From Sedimenticola sp. (GTDB lineage: Bacteria; Pseudomonadota; Gammaproteobacteria; Chromatiales; Chromatiaceae): DNA of 64,000 nucleotides. Location of the stretch: NCBI GenBank assembly GCA_026984735.1, contig JALSRN010000081.1, forward strand, positions 61,852 through 125,851, read 5' to 3'. This document shows, piece by piece, positions 8,858 to 16,615 of this stretch; the stretch's first letter is position 1; each line of letters starts with the position of its first letter. The notes beneath the pieces were generated by a model. The model saw nothing but the letters and a program-made list of their open reading frames with translations, was not told the origin of the DNA and did not search any database. Made by a program: the position numbers and the translations under genes.

Positions 8858-10524
8858 GGAATCTTCCTCCTCGTGTCCAGCGCCCCTTCCATGTAGTTGC
8901 CGAAAGACTTCAGATCCTGGTCGAGAGAGGCGTTGCGAATCACGGTGGGCCGCAGAAAGACCACCAGCTCCGTCTTACCGTGCTTGTCGTCCCGGGTTCC
9001 GAAGAGGTCGGCAATGGCGGTGCGCGACAGCCCCGGGATGCCGCTGCGTCCACGGTCGTAGCTGTCCTGCATCAGACCGCCGAGCACCGCCATCTGGCCG
9101 CTGTGGACCCGCAAGACAGACTCGATCTCCCTCACCTGGATCTCCGGAATCCGGCTCTGCACCCCGGCGAGGGCGAGCGCCGGGTTGGGATCGTTCACAT
9201 AACCGACGATGCGCGAGACCGTGGGCCGGACGTTCATGATGACCGTTTCGGATTCACTGATCTGCGGCGTGACGCTCATGACGAAGCCCACCGGCACCGT
9301 GTGCACCGTCGTCTGGAAGGTGGTGTTCTGCAAGCCGTTAGAGATGCTCTGATCGGTCTCCACGGTGAAATAGACCTTGTTGTCCACCACCTTGAGCAGC
9401 GCGGTCTGGTTGTTCAACACCATCGCTTTGGGACTGGAGAGGATCTTCACGTCGCCGAACTGCTCCAGCATGCGGATGGAGGCGCTGATATTGCCCAGCG
9501 TACTGGTGGGGTTGGTGTATTGGGCAAGAAAATAGGGCGCATTGGAAAGGTTTCCGCCGAGAGTGTTCTGCATGAAGGTGAACCCCTGGCTATCGGCGAT
9601 GCGCGACCAATCCACGCCGGTCTGATACTCGTAGGAGAGCGCCACCTCCACCACGGTCGCCTCGATGAGCACCTGCCGCTGGGTGCTCTCCTGGATGCGC
9701 TCGATGAGCTCACGGATCCTGCGGTGCTGCCGCTGGGTCGCCACCACGGTGACCAGCCCCGCCTCGGGATGGGGGATCAAGCGCTCCGAAACCGGCAGCG
9801 ACGCCATCTGCGCCTCGTTTCCTGAAGCGCTTTGCGACTCACCCGAATCGGTGGTCGTCGCCTGCAAGATCTTGTCGTCGTGAATGATGGCGGCGATGTT
9901 GGAGACCAGGCTCTGCCAGAAGTGGTGACGGGAGGTGTCGACGATGGCGGTGGTGGAGTTGTTGGCCGCGCTGTTGTTGTCACCGTTTCCCGAGCCACCG
10001 TCGTCTTCGGTGGCCGGGCCGGCGGAAGAGATCTGGGTGGCGATGCTCACCCGCCCCCGGCTGTCTCTGTCCATGTAGAGATAATCGATCTTGTAAGTCT
10101 GCGCATAGGGTCGGTCCGGCGAGACGACGAGGCTGTCGCCTTTGAGCTCGTAGCGGATATCCACCTGATCGGCCACCCGGTCCAGAATCTGAGGCAGGGT
10201 CTGGTCGATGGCGTTCAGGGTCACTTCGCCCTCGATACCGGGCAGAATGTCCACGTTGATCCCGGCGTCGCGGCCGAGGGCGAACAGCAGATCGGCCACT
10301 GGAACCTTGTCCACCACCACGGTATAGACTTCGCTGTCGGGCGCTTCTCCAGGCGGCGGCAACAGGGGAGCCCGTCGCACCGGTTGCGGAATCGGAGCTT
10401 CTCCCTCCGCCGCGGGGCGAGGCCGCAGATGGCCGATCGATGGTTCCGGCGGCATGAGCGCGCAGCCGGCGAGCAGCAGGATGGCCAACAGTGGAAAGAA
10501 GCTGGAAACCGCTGGCCGGTTCAT
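8854..10524 (-). CDS. mshL: MSHA pilus outer-membrane secretin MshL
   Basis: Protein of 556 residues with a lipoprotein signal (LLAILLLAGC, lipid on the Cys), so it is anchored in the outer membrane. An N-terminal secretin/TonB short domain (VPVADLLFALGRDAGINVDI) is followed by N-domains and by the C-terminal secretin pore domain with VTPQISESETVIMNVRPTVS and VLGGLMQDS. It forms the gated channel through which the pilus leaves the cell. A Gly/Asn/Asp-rich low-complexity stretch lies near residue 180. The ATG at 10524 overlaps the mshM stop as ATGA; a longer upstream frame lacks a signal peptide and is not used. Confidence 0.94.
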   Translation of the reverse strand: MNRPAVSSFFPLLAILLLAGCALMPPEPSIGHLRPRPAAEGEAPIPQPVRRAPLLPPPGEAPDSEVYTVVVDKVPVADLLFALGRDAGINVDILPGIEGEVTLNAIDQTLPQILDRVADQVDIRYELKGDSLVVSPDRPYAQTYKIDYLYMDRDSRGRVSIATQISSAGPATEDDGGSGNGDNNSAANNSTTAIVDTSRHHFWQSLVSNIAAIIHDDKILQATTTDSGESQSASGNEAQMASLPVSERLIPHPEAGLVTVVATQRQHRRIRELIERIQESTQRQVLIEATVVEVALSYEYQTGVDWSRIADSQGFTFMQNTLGGNLSNAPYFLAQYTNPTSTLGNISASIRMLEQFGDVKILSSPKAMVLNNQTALLKVVDNKVYFTVETDQSISNGLQNTTFQTTVHTVPVGFVMSVTPQISESETVIMNVRPTVSRIVGYVNDPNPALALAGVQSRIPEIQVREIESVLRVHSGQMAVLGGLMQDSYDRGRSGIPGLSRTAIADLFGTRDDKHGKTELVVFLRPTVIRNASLDQDLKSFGNYMEGALDTRRKIP

Positions 10525-11498
10525 GAGCCCATCTCCTGGAGGAAGTGAGGCGACGGCTCCGCTGCCGATGGGGCGCCTTCCGATTCCGCCCCCACCATCT
10601 GACCCATCGCGACCATGACCACGCCAAAAAACGCCAGGCCCATCCATCCCGGCCGGAAGGTTCCGCGCCGAAAGAACCGGGCGATGCCGCCGCCGAATTC
10701 CGAATCGGCAAGCGCATAGGCGACGTGGCGCGGCTTCACCACATGCTTGCCTTCGGTGAAAGCGGCCATCAATGCTTTATCCGCCAGGATGCTGACGCGG
10801 CGCGCCAATCCACGCGAACCCCTGGCGATGGCTTTCACCGCGCGGCGGCTGAAGATCTTGGGCCCCCGGTACCCCGACTGGGTCAAGCGATATTCGAGGT
10901 ACTCTTCCACTTCGCGGCGGGAGAAAGGTTCCAGATGAAAGCTGTGGGTGATCCGCTCCCGCAGCTGGCGAATCTCCGGCCGCGCCAGGTTCAGATCCAG
11001 CTCCGGTTGACCGAACAACACCATCTGCAGCAGCTTGCAGGTGCCCGTCTCCAGGTTGGAAAGGAGCCGGACCTCTTCCAGGGTCTCAAGGGACATGTTC
11101 TGGGCCTCTTCGATGAAGACCACCACCTGCCGCCCTTCGGCGTGGCGCTGCAGCAGCGCCTCGTGCAGGTGATGGATGATCTCCAGATGGCCGGCGCCTT
11201 CCGGAAGTTTCAGCTCCATCTCGAAGGCGATGGCCCGCAACACCTCCACCGGCGAGAGGGAGGGATTGCCCAGATAGACGATCTCCAGGCGCCCGGCAAG
11301 GCGCTCCTCCAGGACCCGGCAGAGCATGGTTTTGCCCACCCCCACTTCGCCGCTCACCTTGACGATCCCCTCACCCTGGAGCACGGCGTATTCGATCGCC
11401 TCGAGAATGGGCTCGCGCAAGGCCCCGCCATAAAAGAGGCCGGTGTCGGGCGTGATCCTGAAGGGGGGCCGGCCAAGACCCCAATGTTCGAGATACAT
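10521..11498 (-). CDS. mshM: MSHA biogenesis AAA ATPase MshM (ExeA-like)
   Basis: Protein of 325 residues starting MYLEHWGLGRPPF, the typical start of ExeA/MshM ATPases. It has Walker A GEVGVGKTML near residue 45 and Walker B VVVFIEEAQN near 125. A probable membrane helix lies close to the C-terminus (WMGLAFFGVVMVAMGQMV). Relatives use ATP to help insert or localise the secretin. It is the first gene of the msh operon, with a sigma-54 promoter upstream. The more usual gene order puts mshI-J-K in front, so this operon is rearranged. Confidence 0.9.
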   Translation of the reverse strand: MYLEHWGLGRPPFRITPDTGLFYGGALREPILEAIEYAVLQGEGIVKVSGEVGVGKTMLCRVLEERLAGRLEIVYLGNPSLSPVEVLRAIAFEMELKLPEGAGHLEIIHHLHEALLQRHAEGRQVVVFIEEAQNMSLETLEEVRLLSNLETGTCKLLQMVLFGQPELDLNLARPEIRQLRERITHSFHLEPFSRREVEEYLEYRLTQSGYRGPKIFSRRAVKAIARGSRGLARRVSILADKALMAAFTEGKHVVKPRHVAYALADSEFGGGIARFFRRGTFRPGWMGLAFFGVVMVAMGQMVGAESEGAPSAAEPSPHFLQEMGS

Positions 11499-11593
11499 CA
11501 GTCGTCTCCTTCGTCCATATGGCCGCGGGCGGCCCGGCACAGGCGGCGTTCCCTGCCAACTTTTCGCCTCCCTGCCCGTTTTCCGACATATCA

Positions 11594-11609
11594 AGCAACA
11601 TGCGTGCCA
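11594..11609 (-). promoter_or_regulatory. Sigma-54 promoter of the msh operon
   Basis: On the minus strand the sequence reads TGGCACGCATGTTGCT. It matches every fixed position of the sigma-54 consensus TGGCAYG-N4-TTGCW, with the -24 GG and -12 GC correctly spaced. The start point would be near 11582, about 84 bases before the mshM ATG. An enhancer-binding activator is required; FleQ, encoded at 34304-35728, is the only one in the window. Confidence 0.85.
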
Positions 11610-11752
11610 TGACTAAACTATCGACCAGGGAAACGAAAACATCATGCCTCGCAGAAAAGTTGCGTGACGAAGCTCACGAAAAGGGACAAGAGACATCAGG
11701 GATGACACTTCCCCCGCGCCCTTGCCAGAAGAGGCGCGAAAAGGAATACTCT

Positions 11753-12271
11753 GTGGCATCGCCGCCATCCAAAGACCAACCGGTGCCCGTCTACTCCCTG
11801 GACAAGCTCATCGCGGAAACCCGTCGCCTGGCGGCGGAATTCCGTCGCACCACCGGCCAGGTGCTGCCGGTCTCGGCCGAGATCGCCCGCCACGACGCCG
11901 CGCGGCTGCTGGATCTGGAACTCAACGAACGGCGCCTGCGGGGCGTGGACGCCATCGGCCGCGGCGAGCGGGAGGGACTTAAGATTCAGATCAAGGGGAG
12001 GGTGATCGCGGACGAACGGAAAGGCGGCCAGCGCATCGGCCAGCTCAACCGCGACGGCGACTGGGACCTGGTGATCCTGAGCCTGATGGATGCCGACTAC
12101 GAGCCCTTCGAAATCTACGAAGCGAGCCGCGAAGAGATTCTGGAGGCGCTCGACGAGACCTCCAGCAAGCGGGCGCGCCGGGGCGCCATGTCGGTGGCCC
12201 GATTCAAGATCATCGGGCGGTTGGTGTGGAGCCGGGAAAACGGGCTGGAACCCGAGATCTGGAGCAACTGA
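11753..12271 (+). CDS. Conserved hypothetical protein (DUF6998-like, possible nuclease fold)
   Basis: Protein of 172 residues from a GTG start with AAGGA seven bases upstream; an ATG at 11702 is a weaker alternative. Recognisable stretches are VYSLDKLIAETRRLAAEFRR, EIARHDAARLLDLELNE, GLKIQIKGRVI and MSVARFKIIGRLVWSRENG. The pattern Glu/Asp-rich helix, then DAIG, then IQIKGR resembles the core of PD-(D/E)xK nucleases, where Gln/Glu-x-Lys carries catalytic residues; this is inference only. It stands alone between the msh operon (divergent) and fliT (convergent, 18 bp gap), and shows no signal peptide or membrane helix. Confidence 0.65.
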   Translation: MASPPSKDQPVPVYSLDKLIAETRRLAAEFRRTTGQVLPVSAEIARHDAARLLDLELNERRLRGVDAIGRGEREGLKIQIKGRVIADERKGGQRIGQLNRDGDWDLVILSLMDADYEPFEIYEASREEILEALDETSSKRARRGAMSVARFKIIGRLVWSRENGLEPEIWSN

Positions 12272-12289
12272 ATCCCGCTTGGGAGCGCC

Positions 12290-12640
12290 TCATTCCCGAC
12301 CGCCGCCCGCCTCCTGGTAGGCGCGGGCCGCGGCCCGCCCCCGAATCGCCTGGCGCATCATCCGGGCCGAGTGGTCGCGTGCGCCGACGACCAGGGCGTA
12401 GACCTCCCGGTCCACGTCCAGAATCTGGCGCAACACCGTCTGCACCGTCTCCGGCGAGGGGAGTTCGCCGTGGGAGAACCAGCTTTTGAGAATGTGCTGG
12501 CGCCGCGACTCCAGCCAGCGGACCCGCTCCCACTCCCCCGCCCGGGCGGGCTCCAGCATCCTTCGGGTCAATTCCAGCGCTTCCCTGAGCCGGTCCAGAG
12601 GAGCGACGTCGGCGGGGCAATCGCTGGCCTTCGCCACCAT
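12290..12640 (-). CDS. fliT: FliT-like flagellar chaperone
   Basis: Small all-helical protein of 116 residues directly behind fliS. No catalytic motif is visible; the recurring Leu/Arg heptads (LRQILDVDREVYALV) fit the FliT family, which chaperones the filament cap FliD. ATG 12640 has GAGG five bases upstream; a GTG at 12646 overlapping the fliS stop as GTGA is an alternative start. The name comes mainly from gene order fliD-fliS-fliT and from size, since FliT sequences diverge strongly. Confidence 0.65.
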   Translation of the reverse strand: MVAKASDCPADVAPLDRLREALELTRRMLEPARAGEWERVRWLESRRQHILKSWFSHGELPSPETVQTVLRQILDVDREVYALVVGARDHSARMMRQAIRGRAAARAYQEAGGGRE

Positions 12641-12642
12641 GA

Positions 12643-13068
12643 TCACCTCGCCGCCACCGTCGGTTCCACCCGCCGGGCTTCGGGAGAGATCTGCTCCCAG
12701 GCCCCCTTCACCTCTTGCAGCAAGGAGGCCACCTCGTCGAGGAGGGCCGGATCGTCCTTTGCGCCCGCCTCTCCCAGGCGGCGCACCATGTAGTCGTATA
12801 GAGCGTCGAGGTTCTGCGAGATCTCGCCGCCCCGCTCCATGTCCAGGCTGGCTTGCAGGCCGCTGATGATGGAGATGGCCCAGCTGATGTGGCGCCCCTT
12901 CTCGGCCTTGTCGCCGTGCAGCATGTGCCCCCGGGCGGCGGCGATCTTGTCCAACGCCCCTTCCAGCAACATCTGGATGAGGCGGTGGGGCGTGGCCTCC
13001 TCCACGCCAGTGGCGGTGCTTACGTTGCGATAGTGGGACAAGGCCGTGTTCAGTGCGGGGTTCGCCAT
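12643..13068 (-). CDS. fliS: Flagellin export chaperone FliS
   Basis: Protein of 141 residues with the FliS pattern: ALSHYRNVSTATGVEEATPHRLIQMLLEGA near the N-terminus and a final helix rich in Glu/Ala. FliS binds the C-terminal helix of flagellin in the cytoplasm, prevents early polymerisation and presents it to the export gate. The start MANPALNTAL at 13068 is preferred over 13107. It lies 35 bp behind fliD and overlaps or nearly overlaps fliT. Confidence 0.92.
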   Translation of the reverse strand: MANPALNTALSHYRNVSTATGVEEATPHRLIQMLLEGALDKIAAARGHMLHGDKAEKGRHISWAISIISGLQASLDMERGGEISQNLDALYDYMVRRLGEAGAKDDPALLDEVASLLQEVKGAWEQISPEARRVEPTVAAR

Positions 13069-13103
13069 CGATTCTACCTCTCGATTCCGTCGCTCGTGGG
13101 GTT

Positions 13104-14468
13104 TCATTTCTTGCCGTTGGTCATGCTGGCCAGCGCGTCGAGCTGCCGACCCAGATAGCTGCTGGTGGTGTTCATCTGCGCCACCAGCGTGTCCAGCGCG
13201 GTGAACTGGGCGCGGTAGCGCTTTTCGATCATGTCCAGCCTTCTCTGCAGGGCTTCCCGCTGATCTCCGATTCGTTTGATGCTGCTGTTGACGCCGTCGA
13301 TGGCACCCTGGATCATGCCGTCGCTGCCGAGAAACCCGTCGAGAAGAGTATCGACCCCCTTGGCGAAACCTTTATCGCTGTCGGAGAAAAAACTGGAGAC
13401 GCTGTCGGGATTCTCTTGCAATGCCGCCTCCAGCCTGCTCTGGTCGAGCTGAAGCTTGCCGGTGTCCTTGTCGGAGGTGATGCCCAGCTCGGCGAGGTAG
13501 CGGTAACTGCCCAGGCTGCTGAAGTTGCGGTTGAAGACGCTGCGCAGCCCCGACTCCACCCGCCGCACGATGCCGTCGCCGTTGAGGGAGCCCTTGGCGA
13601 GCTCGTCGAGAGAGCCCTTGAGAGTGTTGTAGGCGTCCACGAACGCCTTCACCGCCTTGACCGCCACGCCGGGATCCTCGTCCACCGACACCGTGGCACT
13701 GCCCGGCGCCGCCAGATCCAGCGTCACCCCCTTGATCGCGTCTCCGATGTGGTTGCTGCTCCGGGTCACGGTGACGCCGTCCACCACCAGCGAGGCGTCC
13801 AGTTCCGTCTCGCTGCCCAGAGGATTGCCGCTGGCGTCGCGGTTGAAGGTGGAGAAGTTGAAAGTGGTGGCGTCCAGGGCGCCACCATAGGAGAGCTGCA
13901 CCCGGTTGGCGTAGCCGCTGTCGCCAGCGGTGAGCACCAGGGTCTGATTGCCGTTGTCTCCAGTGATCAGGCCCGCCGTGATGCCGGTCTCGTTGGCGTC
14001 CACGTTGATGGCCGCCTGGATCTCCTCGAGCGTCATGGCGCTGGAGAGGTCCACGGTGAAGCTGGCGCTTCCCGAGGTGAGGGTGAGCGAGTCGCCAGCC
14101 CCGCCGCCGAAGGTCTGGGTGGAGGCGAACTCCGCCGAACCATATTTATGACGCTGCGCCAGCCGGTTCACGGTCACGTCGTAGCTGGCCGGCACCACGC
14201 CGCTGTCGGTGGAGACCTTCAGCACCGACTCGTCGCTGCTGCTGCCCGTGGTGGCGCTGAAGGTTTCGGCCTTCCGCAGATCGGCCAGCGCCGACTGGAA
14301 GGTGGAAAGCGCCCCCTTGAGCGAGCCGTAGCCGGAGATCTCGGCCTGGAAGTTGGCCTCTTTCTTGTCCAGGTTAGCCAGCGGCTGGCTCTCCACTGCC
14401 ATCAGCTTGGAGATGATGCCGTTGATGTCGAGCCCCGAGCCCAAACCCGGTGCGGAAATTCCCGCCAT
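13104..14468 (-). CDS. fliD: Flagellar filament cap protein FliD
   Basis: Protein of 454 residues starting MAGISAPGLGSGLDINGI, the hallmark of FliD. An N-terminal coiled-coil domain is followed by variable Ser/Thr/Gly-rich head domains and a conserved C-terminal domain ending in a coiled coil (GDQREALQRRLDMIEKRYRA). FliD forms the pentameric or hexameric cap that guides flagellin folding at the filament tip. A sigma-54 promoter overlaps the end of the upstream flaG gene, so fliD-fliS-fliT can be expressed separately from fliC. Confidence 0.95.
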   Translation of the reverse strand: MAGISAPGLGSGLDINGIISKLMAVESQPLANLDKKEANFQAEISGYGSLKGALSTFQSALADLRKAETFSATTGSSSDESVLKVSTDSGVVPASYDVTVNRLAQRHKYGSAEFASTQTFGGGAGDSLTLTSGSASFTVDLSSAMTLEEIQAAINVDANETGITAGLITGDNGNQTLVLTAGDSGYANRVQLSYGGALDATTFNFSTFNRDASGNPLGSETELDASLVVDGVTVTRSSNHIGDAIKGVTLDLAAPGSATVSVDEDPGVAVKAVKAFVDAYNTLKGSLDELAKGSLNGDGIVRRVESGLRSVFNRNFSSLGSYRYLAELGITSDKDTGKLQLDQSRLEAALQENPDSVSSFFSDSDKGFAKGVDTLLDGFLGSDGMIQGAIDGVNSSIKRIGDQREALQRRLDMIEKRYRAQFTALDTLVAQMNTTSSYLGRQLDALASMTNGKK

Positions 14469-14541
14469 CTTCTAGTTCCTCGTTCTAGTGTGCCGGCGGC
14501 GCCCACGGAAATCCGGCGCCTGCCGCTTCCGGCAGAAATCA

Positions 14542-14557
14542 AGCAACAATCATGCCT
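14542..14557 (-). promoter_or_regulatory. Sigma-54 promoter of fliD-fliS-fliT, overlapping flaG stop
   Basis: The minus strand reads AGGCATGATTGTTGCT, differing from TGGCAYG-N4-TTGCW only at the first base. The stop codon of flaG (TGA) lies inside the element. The start point would be near 14530, some 60 bases before the fliD ATG. Sigma-54/FleQ control of fliD is known in Pseudomonas, which supports the reading. Confidence 0.7.
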
Positions 14558-14963
14558 TGGCCTGAAAGAGCACCGAGGCCCCAGCCCCGTTCTGGGAATC
14601 GAACAGCTTCTGGGAGACCTCCTCCAGGCGCTTGCGCATCTGGCGCACCTCTTCGGGCGGGATCTCGCGCACCACGTCCTTGGTGCGGGCGTCCACCACC
14701 TTCACCACCACTTCACCGTTGTCCCGGTCGATGCTGAATTGCAGCTCCCGCTGCACCACCTGGACGAAGTCGTTGAGCTTCTGAACCACGGCGTCCAGCG
14801 GTTCTCCTTCCGCCTGACGTCCCTTTTGAACGACTCCTTCGGCGCTGGCGCCTTGAGGCGCCGGCCGGCCGCCTTCGCGCGCCGCTCCCTCCGGGGGACG
14901 CACTTCGCCAACCGCTTTGATCGGCACCACTCCGGGCTGACTTCGGGATATTTCATTGACCAT
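14550..14963 (-). CDS. flaG: FlaG family flagellar protein
   Basis: Protein of 137 residues: a variable, probably disordered first half (Ala/Gly/Pro/Glu rich), then the conserved FlaG domain LQFSIDRDNGEVVVKVVD with VREIPPEEVRQM. FlaG proteins sit between fliC and fliD in polar flagellates and affect filament length. The gene begins 56 bp after the fliC stop, behind a strong hairpin. Confidence 0.9.
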   Translation of the reverse strand: MVNEISRSQPGVVPIKAVGEVRPPEGAAREGGRPAPQGASAEGVVQKGRQAEGEPLDAVVQKLNDFVQVVQRELQFSIDRDNGEVVVKVVDARTKDVVREIPPEEVRQMRKRLEEVSQKLFDSQNGAGASVLFQAKA

Positions 14964-14983
14964 GGTCTTACCCTCTCAGGTCA

Positions 14984-15005
14984 GGGAGGACCCGAAGGTC
15001 CTCCC
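14984..15005 (-). other. RNA hairpin with UUCG loop between fliC and flaG
   Basis: A perfect 9-bp stem (GGGAGGACC paired with GGTCCTCCC) closes a TTCG tetraloop in the short fliC-flaG gap. No T-run follows, so it is not a standard terminator. It probably stabilises the 3' end of fliC mRNA or reduces readthrough into flaG. Confidence 0.75.
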
Positions 15006-15019
15006 CGGTTCCCGATGCC

Positions 15020-16444
15020 TTACTTGAGCAGTGAGAGCACCACCTGCGGCGCCGCATTGGCCTGGGAGACCATGGCCACGCCGGCCTGCTGCAGGATCTG
15101 CGCCCGGGTCATCGCGGCCGTCTCAGCGGCAAAATCGGCGTCCTTAATGCGGGAGCGCGCGGCACTGAGGTTCTCGGACGAGGTCGAGAGGTTGGAGATG
15201 GCGTTCTCGAACCGCGACTGAAGCGCGCCAAAGGAGGCCCGCTGGGAGTTCACCTTGTTCAACGCCGCGTCCACGATCGCCAGTGCCTTGGTAGCGTTGT
15301 CGAAGGAGGTGACATCAATGGTGTTCACAGCGTTCAACGAAGACGAACCGGTAGCGGCAACTGAAGAGGCGCTATCGGTGATGCTGAACGCTTTATCGGA
15401 ATCAAGAATCACCTGACCTTCGATGTAGGCGGTGTCCGCATTGGTATCTCCGGTTAGGGTGGCACCCCCCACGGTGACATCACCCGCATTCTGTGTGGCA
15501 GTATCCGACAGGGTGATGGTTTCTCCAGTATTGTGGGTGAGGGTGATGCCCGTACCCGCATCGTTGACTTTTGCCGTCACGCCGGTCTTGGAGGTCACCT
15601 CGTTGAAGGCGTCGGCTGCTGCCTGCAAGCCGCTGGCCGAAGAGGCGCTACTGAGGTTGAAGGAGACGGAGACCGCCGTGGAATTGTCGGCGGCAATCTT
15701 CAACGTGTAGGAGCCGGCAGCACTGAATGAGATGTCCAGCTCCGTGGTGGCGCTGGCGGTCACGCCGGTGGTGTCGCTCACGGCATTGATGTTGGCTGCG
15801 GCCTCTTTGGCGCTATTGCCTACGCTGATACCGCTCGAGCTTCCCTCGGTGGAAGAGATGTCAAACGTTTTCGAGCCATCAAAACGCGTTTTGGTGGCGC
15901 TACCGCTGTCGACAGTTCCTGTGATTCGCTGCAGTCCATATGCATTGGTGCGGAAATTGCCTGCGGCGGCGGAGATGGTTTGGTTGGCGTTGGCTCCCAC
16001 CTGGAACTGCTGGGAGCCGAAGCTGCCGTCGAACAGGTTCTTGCCGTTGAACTGGGTGGTGGTGGCGATACGGTCGAGCTCGGCCACCAGCTGGTTCACC
16101 TCCCCTTGCAGCGCCTTGCGGTCGGAGCTGGAGTTGGAACCGTTGGCCGACTGCACCGCCAGTTCGCGGATCCGCTGCAGGATGTCGCCCGAGGAGCTGA
16201 GCGCCCCTTCCGCGGTCTGCGACAAGGAGATGCCGTCGTTGGCGTTGCGGATGGCCTGGTTGAGGCCGCGGATCTGGGAGGTCATGCGCTCGGAGATGGC
16301 CAGCCCGGCGGCGTCGTCCTTGGCGCTGTTGATGCGCAGTCCGGTGGACAGCCGCTGCATGGAGGTGGCCAGCATATTGTTGGTCTTGTTGAGGTTGCGC
16401 TGAGCGTTCAGCGACATGATGTTGGTGTTGATTACCATTGCCAT
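15020..16444 (-). CDS. fliC: Flagellin FliC
   Basis: Protein of 474 residues. The N-terminal D0/D1 domain is intact ([39 protein letters not shown]), as is the C-terminal D0 ([20 protein letters not shown], ending in SLLK). Between them is a variable, surface-exposed Ser/Thr/Ala-rich region of about 200 residues. It polymerises into the flagellar filament. The start ATG at 16444 has GGAGAA upstream. Expression is expected from a sigma-28 promoter at 16538-16564. It is the only flagellin gene in the window. Confidence 0.97.
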   Translation of the reverse strand: MAMVINTNIMSLNAQRNLNKTNNMLATSMQRLSTGLRINSAKDDAAGLAISERMTSQIRGLNQAIRNANDGISLSQTAEGALSSSGDILQRIRELAVQSANGSNSSSDRKALQGEVNQLVAELDRIATTTQFNGKNLFDGSFGSQQFQVGANANQTISAAAGNFRTNAYGLQRITGTVDSGSATKTRFDGSKTFDISSTEGSSSGISVGNSAKEAAANINAVSDTTGVTASATTELDISFSAAGSYTLKIAADNSTAVSVSFNLSSASSASGLQAAADAFNEVTSKTGVTAKVNDAGTGITLTHNTGETITLSDTATQNAGDVTVGGATLTGDTNADTAYIEGQVILDSDKAFSITDSASSVAATGSSSLNAVNTIDVTSFDNATKALAIVDAALNKVNSQRASFGALQSRFENAISNLSTSSENLSAARSRIKDADFAAETAAMTRAQILQQAGVAMVSQANAAPQVVLSLLK

Positions 16445-16537
16445 GGTGAATTCTCCACTGTCTCTGGCGGCTCTGAGGCCGCGCGTTGTACCTAGCGGAC
16501 ATGTCCTCGTCGGGGACAATCACCGCTTCCAACCATG

Positions 16538-16564
16538 CAATCGGCCGGGGGCGAAATTCCTTAA
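16538..16564 (-). promoter_or_regulatory. Sigma-28 (FliA) promoter of fliC
   Basis: Minus-strand TTAAGGAA-N11-GCCGATTG, close to the FliA consensus TAAAGTTT-N11-GCCGATAA with exact spacing. The start point is expected near 16531, leaving a leader of about 87 bases before the fliC ATG. Confidence 0.8.
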
Positions 16565-16567
16565 GGC

Positions 16568-16592
16568 AAAAAAAATGGCGCATCCCTGCGCC
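16568..16592 (-). terminator. Rho-independent terminator after flgL
   Basis: Reading the minus strand, a 6-bp GC stem GGCGCA/TGCGCC with a GGGA loop is followed by ATTTTTTTT. It lies 24 bases after the flgL stop and just upstream of the fliC promoter, so it insulates fliC from the flgKL transcript. Confidence 0.85.
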
Positions 16593-16615
16593 GGGAGGTC
16601 ATGCCACAACCAGAG

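Noticed and set aside
13053..15221. Long open frame on the plus strand opposite fliS-fliD-flaG
   Set aside because: It is a shadow of GC-rich genes on the minus strand; translation shows no domain, and real flagellar genes fill the other strand.
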